Shown here: positions 15,360-24,380 of the stretch, one piece after another
Numbering within the stretch: the first letter of the stretch is position 1
How the letters are laid out: each line of letters opens with the position of its first letter
NCBI GenBank assembly: GCA_964418745.1
Contig: CAYQMX010000003.1
Span: 62,001-126,000, forward strand
Length of the DNA: 64,000 nt
Direction: 5' to 3'
From: Scleromatobacter sp964418745
Lineage (GTDB): Bacteria; Pseudomonadota; Gammaproteobacteria; Burkholderiales; Burkholderiaceae_C
The notes under the pieces: model-generated
Seen by the model: the letters and a program-made list of their open reading frames with translations, nothing else
Told to the model about the DNA's origin: nothing
The model's database searches: none
Position numbers and translations under genes: made by a program

Positions 15360-15903
15360 CGCCCGCAATCTGGCCGTCTGGGCGTCCTCAGGCAGACAGC
15401 CATGAAAGGCAACGCATGCCCGACGAACCCTCAGATCAGCGCGGCCTGTTCGAAAGCTGGCCAGATGCTGCGTGCGTCCCATGCTCGACCGGGCTCTCCG
15501 TTCTGGGCGTTGCACGTCGCCACGAACGCTGGCTGAGTTGAACCGCCTGCATGCCACGGATCCGGCGTGCGTGGCATCGCTGATGGACGGTGAGCGTCCC
15601 GTCGCGCGCGCAGCCGTCGCGATGCTCCAGGCGCGTGATGAGGCGGGCGCCGATCCCCTCGTCGTTGCGGCGCCAATTGATCGACACGGAAAGGCATCGC
15701 ACCGATTTGACGAAGGTCGGTCAGCGACACAGGGGAACAAACGCCTGGTCGGGACCCAATTTGCGCTCTGTTCCCCTTCTTGTGCCCCTTGTTCCCCTTC
15801 GATCGTATGGAATCGAATGGAACGCCATCGCACAAAAAAGCGGCAGTCTACCTATGGGAAATGGACGATCCGGGATTTCCCGGGACGTCCCGAAACGCCA
15901 AGA
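15360..15903. other. Gene-poor right end of the tRNA-Arg-associated element
   Basis: No gene I can defend. A plus-strand frame around 15529-15700 has plausible composition but neither a good start nor a recognisable domain. The segment holds three TGTKCCCCT repeats and one inverted copy (15731-15798), then a stretch (15835-15883) that matches 9657-9705 over about 46 bases, then 20 bases leading into the tRNA-Arg 3' end. Confidence 0.5.
15731..15798. repeat. TGTTCCCC repeats, candidate integrase arm sites (right)
   Basis: TGTTCCCCT at 15769-15777, TGTGCCCCT at 15781-15789 and TGTTCCCCT at 15790-15798 are in direct orientation (spacings 12 and 9). An inverted copy, AGGGGAACA, lies at 15731-15739. 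The 12-base spacing is the same as at the left end. Confidence 0.5.
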
Positions 15904-15980
15904 TGGCCTGCCCGGAGGGACTCGAACCCCCGACCCCCAGCTTAGAAGGCTGGTGCTCTATCCAGTTGAGCTACGGGCAG
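15904..15980 (-). tRNA. tRNA-Arg (anticodon TCT)
   Basis: A 77-base cloverleaf on the minus strand. The acceptor CTGCCCG pairs with CGGGCAG, the D-stem is GCTC/GAGC, the anticodon loop CTTCTAA gives anticodon TCT, and the T-loop is TTCGAGT. The discriminator is G and CCA is encoded at 15904-15906. Its 3' half is duplicated at 9705-9722, marking it as the integration site of the element to its left. Confidence 0.95.
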
Positions 15981-16011
15981 TCTGTGTGGCCCGCGATTCT
16001 ATCGGGTGGCT

Positions 16012-16707
16012 TCAGCGGCGCGCGTACTGCGTGCGGCCGAACAGCATCTCGCGCGCCTTCGGGTCGTCGTCCAGGGGCCGGCGCAATCCGGTGAGCACGT
16101 CCACGCCGCGGATCACGGCGGGGCGGGCGGCGACCTCGTCGAACCAGCCCTTGAGGTGCGGGAAGTCGGCCCAGGAGATGCCCTGGTTCTTCCATGAACG
16201 CAGCCAGGGGAAGACGGCCATGTCGGCGATGCCGTAGTCCTTGCCGCCGATGTAGCGCGACTTCGCGAGCCGCTTGTCCATCACGCCGTACAGGCGGCGC
16301 GCCTCGTTGGTGTAGCGGTCGATCGCATAGGCGATCTTCTCGGGCGCGTAGACGCGGAAGTGGTGCGCCTGGCCCAGCATCGGGCCGACGCTGCCCATCT
16401 GGAACATGAGCCACTGCAGCATCTCGTAGCGCTCGGACACGGTGGCCGGCAGGAAGCGGCCCGTCTTGCCGGCCAGGTACAGCAGGATCGCGCCCGACTC
16501 GAACAGGCTGATCGGCTTGCCGTCGGGTCCGTCGGGGTCGACGATGGCCGGGATCTTGTTGTTCGGGCTGATCCGGAGGAAGTCCGGCTTGAACTGGTCG
16601 CCCGCCCCTATGTCCACCGGAACCACGCGGTAGGGCAGGCCGCATTCTTCGAGCATGATGTGGACCTTGTGGCCGTTCGGCGTGGCCCACGAATACACTT
16701 CGATCAT
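16012..16707 (-). CDS. Glutathione S-transferase-family protein (YfcG/YghU-like)
   Basis: A 231-residue cytosolic protein. The N-terminal thioredoxin-fold domain reads MIEVYSWATPNGHKVHIMLE, with the glutathione-binding cis-Pro region NNKIPAIVDPDG and the ES motif in LFESGAILLYLAGKTG. The all-helical C-terminal domain follows from about residue 90, with DYGIADMAVFPWLRSW. The TPNGxK pattern is typical of the YfcG/YghU (Nu-class) disulfide-bond oxidoreductases, which reduce disulfides with glutathione instead of conjugating xenobiotics; that narrower role is inference. It lies just beyond tRNA-Arg and divergent from the next gene. Confidence 0.88.
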   Translation of the reverse strand: MIEVYSWATPNGHKVHIMLEECGLPYRVVPVDIGAGDQFKPDFLRISPNNKIPAIVDPDGPDGKPISLFESGAILLYLAGKTGRFLPATVSERYEMLQWLMFQMGSVGPMLGQAHHFRVYAPEKIAYAIDRYTNEARRLYGVMDKRLAKSRYIGGKDYGIADMAVFPWLRSWKNQGISWADFPHLKGWFDEVAARPAVIRGVDVLTGLRRPLDDDPKAREMLFGRTQYARR

Positions 16708-16752
16708 GGCAGGATGCCTCCTCGAGGGGCTGGTGACGAACAATACAACATC

Positions 16753-17415
16753 ATGCTGGACGCGGTGCGACGATGGTTGACATGGGGAAGAACCCTCCCT
16801 GCCTGGGCCGAGTTCGCCGCCTGGGCACCAGCGCATCATTGGACGCTCAAGCGCACCATCGCGCACGACGGCTGGGCGATGGACCACAACCCGCGCCACG
16901 CAGGCTGGCGCATCGAGTGGGGCCCGTCGCAACGCAGCTTCATGAGCAGCCACGAGTTCCGCATCCGCTTCGAGGTGGCGCTGAACTCCGACGTGCAGGC
17001 GCTGGTGCTCGATCGTCCGCTGCTCGCCCGCCTGGACCACGAGGTCTACGCGCAGTTCACCGACAGCGTCAAGACGCGGCTGGACGAGGAGACGCCCGAG
17101 GAGATGCGCTGGCTCGCGATGCACGCCAAGCTCAGTCCCAACCAGATGGGCGTGCCGCTGCGCGACCGCTATGGCGCGATCAGCAACGACACGCTGTGGG
17201 TCTCGCGCTGGCTGGCCGGCCCGATCGCGGCGGCGCTCAAGCAGCGCGCCGACGTGATGCCCATCGAGGCGGTGGCGGCCGAGCCGTTCCTGCTGCGCCT
17301 GTCGCGCGGCCAGGTTGTGATCCGCCAGTCGGCCAGCGTGCCGCGCGTCCAGGTGCTGGAGAGCTGCATCGCGGTCGCGCAGGCGGTGGACGAGGCGCTG
17401 CGCAGGAGCGCCTGA
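16753..17415 (+). CDS. Conserved-looking protein of unknown function
   Basis: A 220-residue soluble protein with no signal peptide or membrane segment. Recognisable blocks are WAMDHNPRHAGWRIEWGPSQ, MSSHEFRIRFEVALNSDVQ, then EEMRWLAMHAKLSPNQMGVP and DTLWVSRWLAGPIAAALKQR, with a Val-rich C-terminal strand. Codon use is like that of the neighbouring chromosomal genes. I recognise no domain. It is divergent from the GST-like gene (45 bases apart) and convergent with the acyl-CoA dehydrogenase gene, so it is probably a single-gene unit. ATG at 16753 is the first good start. Confidence 0.72.
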   Translation: MLDAVRRWLTWGRTLPAWAEFAAWAPAHHWTLKRTIAHDGWAMDHNPRHAGWRIEWGPSQRSFMSSHEFRIRFEVALNSDVQALVLDRPLLARLDHEVYAQFTDSVKTRLDEETPEEMRWLAMHAKLSPNQMGVPLRDRYGAISNDTLWVSRWLAGPIAAALKQRADVMPIEAVAAEPFLLRLSRGQVVIRQSASVPRVQVLESCIAVAQAVDEALRRSA

Positions 17416-17428
17416 GCGCGCCCCGGGG

Positions 17429-18649
<1,221 letters not shown>

Positions 18650-18650
18650 G

Positions 18651-19736
18651 TCAGGCTTTCTGTGCGAATTGCCAGGCGAGTTCGGCGAGCGGGCGGGCGC
18701 CCGCGCCGGTGGCGCGCGCCTGCGCGCTGGAGGCGGTGCCGTCGACGACCCGGCGCGCGATGCCCTGCAGGATCGCGGCGAGGCGGAACAGGTTGTAGGC
18801 GAGGTAGAAGTTCCAGTCGGCCAGCAGGGCGTCGGGATCGGCGCGGCCGGTGCGCTCGCAGTAGCGGCGCACGTAGTCGCGCTCGGACGGGATGCCGAGC
18901 GCGGCGTGGTCCAGCCCGGCGATGCCGCGGAACGTGCCCGGCGGGATGTGCCAGGCCATGCAGTGGTAGCTGAAGTCGCCCAGCGGATGACCCAGCGTGG
19001 ACAGCTCCCAGTCGAGCACCGCCAGCACGCGCGGCTCGCTCGGGTGGAAGATCAGGTTGTCCATGCGGTAGTCGCCGTGCACGACGGACACCTGCGACTC
19101 GTCCATCGCGCTGGCGGGCATGTGTGCGGGCAGCCACTCGATCAGGCGATCCATCGCCTCGATCGGCTCGGTGACCGAGGCCAGGTACTGCTTGGTCCAG
19201 CGGCCGATCTGGCGCGCGAAGAAGTTGCCGGGCTTGCCGTAGTCGGCCAGGCCGACCGCGTTCACGTCGACCTTGTGCATGGCGGCGATCACGCGGTTCA
19301 TCTCGTCGTAGATCGCACCGCGCTCGGCCGGCGTGGCGCCTTGCAGCCCCTGGTCCCAGAACACGCGGCCGTCGACGAACGCCATCACGTAGAACGCGCG
19401 GCCGATCACCGACTCGTCCTCGCACAGCAGGAGCATCTTCGCCACGGGCACGTCGGTGCCCGCCAGCGCGTCCATCACGCGGTACTCGCGCTCGACCGCG
19501 TGGGCCGAGGGCAGCAGCTTCGCCACCGGCCCCGGCTTGGAGCGCATCACGTACGAACGCCCGGGCGTGACCAGCTTGTAGGTGGGGTTGGACTGGCCGC
19601 CCTTGAACTGCTCGACGGCCAACGGGCCGGCGAAGCCGGGCAGCCGCGCCGCCAGGAAGGCCTCCAGCGCGGGGATGTCGAAGCGGTGGCTGTCGGCGAC
19701 CGGGCGGGTGCCGGTGTTCTGTTCGGTCTGGTTCAT
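18651..19736 (-). CDS. Aminoglycoside-phosphotransferase-fold kinase (ACAD10/11 kinase-like)
   Basis: A 361-residue protein kinase-fold phosphotransferase. Seen: a nucleotide loop region QFKGGQSNPTYKLVT, the catalytic loop VVHGDYRMDNLIFHP (H-x-D-x4-N), and the metal-binding VLDWELSTLGHPLGDFSYH. This subgroup is found next to or fused with acyl-CoA dehydrogenases; the animal counterparts phosphorylate 4-hydroxyacyl-CoAs so that the dehydrogenase domain can remove phosphate. Antibiotic resistance is unlikely given the neighbours. Start ATG at 19736 chosen; an in-frame ATG 18 codons upstream lacks conserved sequence. Confidence 0.87.
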   Translation of the reverse strand: MNQTEQNTGTRPVADSHRFDIPALEAFLAARLPGFAGPLAVEQFKGGQSNPTYKLVTPGRSYVMRSKPGPVAKLLPSAHAVEREYRVMDALAGTDVPVAKMLLLCEDESVIGRAFYVMAFVDGRVFWDQGLQGATPAERGAIYDEMNRVIAAMHKVDVNAVGLADYGKPGNFFARQIGRWTKQYLASVTEPIEAMDRLIEWLPAHMPASAMDESQVSVVHGDYRMDNLIFHPSEPRVLAVLDWELSTLGHPLGDFSYHCMAWHIPPGTFRGIAGLDHAALGIPSERDYVRRYCERTGRADPDALLADWNFYLAYNLFRLAAILQGIARRVVDGTASSAQARATGAGARPLAELAWQFAQKA

Positions 19737-19791
19737 CGGACTTGTCCCGGTGCGTTGTTGTAGTGGGCACCGAGACGTTGTCCGATGCACG

Positions 19792-20496
19792 TCATCGTTC
19801 TGCGGCGTGGACCAGCTTCTCGCGCGACAGCACCACGATGCGCGTCGGCTCGATGCGCAGCGCGCCTTCGCGCTCGAGCTCCTTGAGCTCCTGGTTGACG
19901 CGCTGGCGCGACGCGCCGACCAGCTGCGCGAGATCTTCCTGCGCCAGCTGCAGGCCGATGCGCACCTCGTCGCCCTGCGTGATGCCGTAGCTCTTGGCCA
20001 GCATCAGGATGTTCTTGGCAAGCCGCGCGGACAGCGGCCGCGTGTTCAGGTCCTCGACGAGGTTGAACATGATGCGCAGCCGGCGGCAGTTCAGGCGCAG
20101 CAGCGCGTCGTAGAGCTCCACGTGCTGCGCCAGCAGGTCCTTGAAGTCGGCCTTGCGCACCGACAGCAGGGTGGTGGCGCCGTGCGCGTCGGCGTCGTGC
20201 GTGCGCGGCAGCCCGTCGAACAGCGCGATGTCGCCGAACCAGGTGCCCGGCTCGACGTAGGTGAGCGAGACCTGCTTGCCCGACATCGACACCGAACTGA
20301 TGCGCACCGCGCCCTTGGCCACGCCGCACCAGTCTTCCGCCGGCGAGCCGCGCGACGCGAGCGGCGTGCCGTCCGCCAGCCGACGCACCACCGCACGCGA
20401 CAGGATCGCGGCGCGCAGCGCTTCGGAAAGAGTGGAGAACCATGGGCCCGCGTCGATGTTGTTCTGTTCGTCGATTGTAAGAATCGGGTTGTTCAT
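19792..20496 (-). CDS. Crp/Fnr-family transcriptional regulator
   Basis: A 234-residue regulator with an N-terminal cyclic-nucleotide-binding fold (GVAKGAVRISSVSMSGKQVS, then GTWFGDIALFDGLPRTHDA) and a C-terminal winged helix with the HTH LAQEDLAQLVGASRQRVNQEL. No N-terminal Cys cluster for an iron-sulfur centre is present, so it is not an Fnr oxygen sensor. The ligand is unknown. It lies inside the acyl-CoA metabolism operon, between the phosphatase and kinase genes, and probably controls this operon. ATG at 20496 is used; the upstream ATG nine codons earlier is less likely. Confidence 0.88.
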   Translation of the reverse strand: MNNPILTIDEQNNIDAGPWFSTLSEALRAAILSRAVVRRLADGTPLASRGSPAEDWCGVAKGAVRISSVSMSGKQVSLTYVEPGTWFGDIALFDGLPRTHDADAHGATTLLSVRKADFKDLLAQHVELYDALLRLNCRRLRIMFNLVEDLNTRPLSARLAKNILMLAKSYGITQGDEVRIGLQLAQEDLAQLVGASRQRVNQELKELEREGALRIEPTRIVVLSREKLVHAAER

Positions 20497-20554
20497 TCCT
20501 TGTCCCTGAAGCGACAGCAGCACACCCGCCAGGCGCGGGTCTTCGATTGTCGTC

Positions 20555-21301
20555 TCAAACCGGGACGTCCCCCGCGCGCAGGTACTGCGCGAGCAGCTTC
20601 TCCATGGTCGTGTAGCGCTCTCGCTCCTGCAGCCATTGCGTGGGCGCGAGATTGGTGGCGCGCACGACGATGTCGGTCGCGCCGATGTCGAGAACGTTGA
20701 TGCAGGCCGGGGCCTGTTCCAGGCGGCCGAGGAAGGTGCGCCCGCCGGTCAGGGCGCGGCCCAGCAGCGCGCGGTTGATGCCGCCGTGCAGCACCAGCAG
20801 CGCGCAGTTCCACGACGCGTCGGCCAGCAGCTCGTCGAACGCGGGCAGGCAGCGATCCATCATGGCGCCCACCGTCTCGCCGCCGAGGAACTGCAGCGAT
20901 TCGACGTCGGCCGCGGCGCTGAAGACGCCGGTGAACGCGGCGCGCAGCTGGTCGGGGGCGATGGCGTCGAGACGGCCGGAGCGGATCTCCTCGAGGCGCG
21001 CGTCGTGGCTGATCGCCACGTCCTGGCCGGCGGCCGCCAGCACCCGGCGCGCGGTCTCGACGGTGCGCGCCAGCCCGCTCACCAGCGTGCGGTCGAAGCG
21101 CACGCCCGCGGCGCCGAACAGCGCGCCGGCCGCGTCGGCCTGGGCCCGTCCGGCCTCGTTGAGCGGCACGCCGAGGGGCGGCACCGGGGTGCCGTCGGGC
21201 TTGAAGTAGTCGACCGACCCATGGCGCATCAGGTAGAGGCGGCGGCGGGCGGGCGGGCGGATGGGCGCGTTCGGAATCGGGGCAGGGCGGTCGGCGGACA
21301 A
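20555..21301 (-). CDS. Histidine phosphatase-family protein
   Basis: A 248-residue protein with the RHG phosphatase signature LYLMRHGSVDYF near residue 25 (phospho-His), a second basic patch SGLARTVETARR, and the second catalytic His in ALLVLHGGINRALLG. The length is between that of cofactor-dependent mutase-like and SixA-like members. A TTG at 21301 gives the full domain; no ATG or ribosome-binding site is clear, so the start is uncertain. Placed between enoyl-CoA hydratase and the Crp-like gene, it may remove phosphate from a pathway intermediate or from misdirected products of the kinase; that is inference. Confidence 0.82.
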   Translation of the reverse strand: MSADRPAPIPNAPIRPPARRRLYLMRHGSVDYFKPDGTPVPPLGVPLNEAGRAQADAAGALFGAAGVRFDRTLVSGLARTVETARRVLAAAGQDVAISHDARLEEIRSGRLDAIAPDQLRAAFTGVFSAAADVESLQFLGGETVGAMMDRCLPAFDELLADASWNCALLVLHGGINRALLGRALTGGRTFLGRLEQAPACINVLDIGATDIVVRATNLAPTQWLQERERYTTMEKLLAQYLRAGDVPV

Positions 21302-21345
21302 GGAGGTTCCGTTGTATTTCTGTTGAAGGCGCCGCCCCGTGCAGG

Positions 21346-22125
21346 TCAGCGAAAACTCGGCGGCCGCTTCTCGAAGAACGCCTTCAAACCCTCGTCGCCG
21401 TTGTCGTGGAACAGGTTGACGATGAATTGCCGGCGCTCCGCCTCCAGGTGTTCGGCCAGGGGCGACAGCGCGGCGCGGGCGACCAGTTCCTTGGCCCCGG
21501 CCACGGCGTTGGGAGCCATCGCGGCGAGCCGGTCGGCCAGGGCCAGAGCTTCGTGCAGCGCCTGGCCCTTGTCTGTCACGCGGTTGACAAGCCCGAGCGT
21601 CAGCAGCCGCTCCGGCTTGACCGGGCCGGCCAGCCACAGCAGCTCCAGCGCCAGCGGCCGCGGCAGCAGTCGGGCGAGGTGCCACGAGCCGCCCCCGTCG
21701 GGCGTCAGGCCCACCTTGCCGTAGGACATCCCGAACCTGGCGTCCGCCGCCGCGACGACCAGGTCGCAGGCCAGCGCCAGCGACATGCCGCCGCCAGCCG
21801 CGAAACCCTCCACGGCGGCGATCACGGGTTTCGGGAATGCGCGCAGCGATTCGATCAGCTGGTGGAACAGCGCAATCGATTCGGACTGCGCCTGCGGGCC
21901 CGTCTTGCGCAATCCGATGATTCGATTCAGGTCGCCGCCGGCACAGAAATGCTCGCCGTCGCCGCGCAGGATCACGGCGCGGATGGAATCGTCGGCTTCG
22001 GCCACGTTCAGCGCCTCGACGCCTGCAGAGTAGACCTGGGGTGACAATGTGTTGCGGGTGGCGGGATCGCTGAGGGTCAGAATCAGCGTCGAACCCTCGC
22101 GGGAGGTCAGGAGTTCACTGGGCAT
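21346..22125 (-). CDS. Enoyl-CoA hydratase/isomerase-family protein
   Basis: A 259-residue crotonase-fold enzyme. The oxyanion-hole block HFCAGGDLNRI near residue 65 and the second GGGMSLALACDLVVAAADA then FGMSYGKVGLTPDGGGSWHL are clear. A Glu at one of the two catalytic positions of classical hydratase is not obvious, so isomerase or PaaG-like activity is possible. The C-terminus (VNLFHDNGDEGLKAFFEKR) is typical. It is the first gene of the minus-strand operon running to the acyl-CoA dehydrogenase, and is divergent from the fimV-like gene across 169 bases that must hold both promoters. Confidence 0.9.
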   Translation of the reverse strand: MPSELLTSREGSTLILTLSDPATRNTLSPQVYSAGVEALNVAEADDSIRAVILRGDGEHFCAGGDLNRIIGLRKTGPQAQSESIALFHQLIESLRAFPKPVIAAVEGFAAGGGMSLALACDLVVAAADARFGMSYGKVGLTPDGGGSWHLARLLPRPLALELLWLAGPVKPERLLTLGLVNRVTDKGQALHEALALADRLAAMAPNAVAGAKELVARAALSPLAEHLEAERRQFIVNLFHDNGDEGLKAFFEKRPPSFR

Positions 22126-22294
22126 CGCATCGGCCTTGAAGTGGAATACGCGAACTGGCCAAACCGGAGATATTCACGGTTTGAGTGTTGAACCATATGT
22201 CGGGTCTGCGCATCATTCTCCCTGGATGCCGCCACGGCAGTTTCTGTAAGCAATCGTGTTAGAGTCGATCGGGTAATCTGTGGCGTCCACAGGA

Positions 22295-24376
22295 ATGAAA
22301 AAACACTTTACCGCGCACATCATTTTCGCCACGACCGCATTGGCCTCACAGCAAGTCTGGGCGCTGGGTTTCGGGCGGACGGTTTCCGATGCGGTATTGG
22401 GTCAGGCGTTCACATTCACGGTACCCGTCAATGTCGATGCCGGCGAGCGATTCGGCCTCGATTGCATGGCCGCGCAGGTTTATTACGGCGAGAACGAACT
22501 GCTGCCCAACGTCATTCGCACGGATCTGCAGCGGGGCCCTGTCGATAACACCTGGATCTTGAGAATCACGGCGGCCGCGCCGGTGGACGAACCGATCATC
22601 GAAGTGTCGATCAGCGCTGGTTGCGAGCGACGTTTCACGCGACGCTTCTCGATATTCGCCGATCCGCCCACCCTGGGTAACACGGCAGCGCAGTTGCCGC
22701 AGGTTGCCGCGCCGGCGGCGCCGGTCCCGGCGACGGCCGGTGCCGCCGTGACGGACGCGTCGGCCAGCGCCCCCGTGGCACGCGGCGACGGCGCGCGCCG
22801 TGGCGCCGCCGCTGCGGGCAGCGGCCGTCCGCGGGTCGTGCGCAAGGGTCCGACGATGGCGCTGGCCAACGAACTCAACACCCCGCCACCGCCCGCCCCG
22901 CACCGGGTCGACGCCGGCAGCGCCCGCAAGCCCGGGCCGCGCGCGCCGGTGCCGGCCCCCGACGCCGCGGCCCGGTTGGTGCTCGAGCCCGGTGCCCCGC
23001 ACCTGCGGCTCGACATGGAGGAGCCGGTCATTCCGGCGCCCGCCGCCGCCTCCGGCGCCACGATCGGCCTGTCGGAGCTCGACGACCCCGACACCCGCCA
23101 GCTCAAGGCGCTCGAACAGAGCATCCAGGCCATCCGCCACGACAGCCAGGTGCAGCACGACCAGGCCGCGAAGCTGCAGTCCGAGCTCGCCGAGGCGCAG
23201 TCGCGCAGCGGCTGGCTGCCCTGGCTGCTGGGACTGCTGGCCATCGCGGTGGCGGCCATCGGCGCGCTGGCGTGGAAGCTGCGCCAGCAGAACCGGGTCG
23301 CGCACAGCGACTGGTTCAATCAGTCGCAGTTGAACGGCGTGGCGGCGCCCAGCCCCGCGGCGCACGCCGACGAGCCCGACGAGCCGGCCGAGCCGGTCCC
23401 GGCCGCCGACCTGCGCGACCGCGCGCCGGCGCCCGCTCTCCTGACCGACGCGCTGGACGCGGCACCGGCCGACGACGCCGACGCGACCTACGTCGACCAG
23501 ACGGCGACCCGGCCGTTCGATCGTCCGCAGGTCGCCGCGCCCCCGAACCGCGAGGCCGCGCCGCGCGAGGTCTCGGTGGAGGAACTGCTCGATCTCGAGC
23601 AGCAGGCCGACTTCTTCATCGCGCTGGGCCAGGAAGACGCCGCGGTCGACCTGCTGATGTCGCACCTGCGCAGCGCCGGCGGCCAGAGCCCGCTGCCCTA
23701 CACCAAGCTGCTGGAGATCTACCGCCGCCAGGGCGACCGCAGTGCCTACGAGCGCACGCGGGCGCGCTTCAACCGGCGCTTCAACGCCTACGCGCCCGAC
23801 TGGGATACCGGCCCGTCGTCCGGCCGGTCGCTGGAAGACTACCCCGACACCGTGGCGCTGCTCGAGAAGGCCTGGCCGTCGCCCATCGACGCGATGGCCA
23901 TCCTCGAGGCGCTGCTGTTCAAGCGCGACGACACCAGCGAGCTGTTCGACCTGCCGGCCTACCGCGACGTGCTGGTGCTGTACTCGCTCGCCCGCGACCT
24001 CTGGCAGCACGGCGGCGGCCACGGCAGCACCCAGATCGACGTGCTGCTGCCGCTGGACGACGCCGGTCCGATGGCGCCGGCGCCGAGCTACCCGAGCGCG
24101 CGCGAGGTCAACGAGCGCGGCCTGCCCGAGCACGATGCCGGCCTCGACCTGGAGTCGGTCGACGTCGAGGGCGATACCCGGGCGGGCATGCTGACCAGCT
24201 TCGAGATGACCGGCTTCGACCCCGGCCACGGCGGCGGTCGCGTCGACTTCGAGCTGCCGGGCGGCGACGACGTGCACGCCGTGCTCGACGAGGCGCAACT
24301 GGCATCCCCGAAGAAATCGCCGCTCGACTGGCACGACGGCGACACACCGGACTCCGAACTGCCCACGAAGCGCTGA
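22295..24376 (+). CDS. FimV/HubP-like inner-membrane protein
   Basis: A 693-residue protein with signal peptide MKKHFTAHIIFATTALASQQ cut near WA|LGFG. The periplasmic domain of about 100 residues starting LGFGRTVSDAVLGQAF is the FimV N-terminal type. Then come a long Pro/Ala-rich linker, a coiled coil (about 275-305), one transmembrane segment near 306-328, an acidic cytoplasmic region, and a TPR-like C-terminal block with VEELLDLEQQADFFIALGQE. FimV/HubP proteins organise the cell pole and type IV pilus assembly. No LysM motif is visible between the N-terminal domain and the linker, where FimV normally has one. ATG at 22295 follows AGGA. Confidence 0.75.
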   Translation: MKKHFTAHIIFATTALASQQVWALGFGRTVSDAVLGQAFTFTVPVNVDAGERFGLDCMAAQVYYGENELLPNVIRTDLQRGPVDNTWILRITAAAPVDEPIIEVSISAGCERRFTRRFSIFADPPTLGNTAAQLPQVAAPAAPVPATAGAAVTDASASAPVARGDGARRGAAAAGSGRPRVVRKGPTMALANELNTPPPPAPHRVDAGSARKPGPRAPVPAPDAAARLVLEPGAPHLRLDMEEPVIPAPAAASGATIGLSELDDPDTRQLKALEQSIQAIRHDSQVQHDQAAKLQSELAEAQSRSGWLPWLLGLLAIAVAAIGALAWKLRQQNRVAHSDWFNQSQLNGVAAPSPAAHADEPDEPAEPVPAADLRDRAPAPALLTDALDAAPADDADATYVDQTATRPFDRPQVAAPPNREAAPREVSVEELLDLEQQADFFIALGQEDAAVDLLMSHLRSAGGQSPLPYTKLLEIYRRQGDRSAYERTRARFNRRFNAYAPDWDTGPSSGRSLEDYPDTVALLEKAWPSPIDAMAILEALLFKRDDTSELFDLPAYRDVLVLYSLARDLWQHGGGHGSTQIDVLLPLDDAGPMAPAPSYPSAREVNERGLPEHDAGLDLESVDVEGDTRAGMLTSFEMTGFDPGHGGGRVDFELPGGDDVHAVLDEAQLASPKKSPLDWHDGDTPDSELPTKR

Positions 24377-24380
24377 CGGC

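Noticed and set aside
15731..15798. TGTTCCCC array as a CRISPR or iteron origin
   Set aside because: The repeats are only 8-9 bases, few in number and unevenly spaced. No cas or rep genes are nearby; integrase arm sites fit better.
9723..15903. Insertion sequence or integrase gene inside the tRNA-Arg element
   Set aside because: No frame shows a DDE, HUH, tyrosine- or serine-recombinase motif, and no terminal inverted repeats typical of an IS were seen.
18651..19736. Aminoglycoside resistance gene
   Set aside because: The fold is shared with aminoglycoside phosphotransferases, but the operon context with an acyl-CoA dehydrogenase points to acyl-CoA metabolism.
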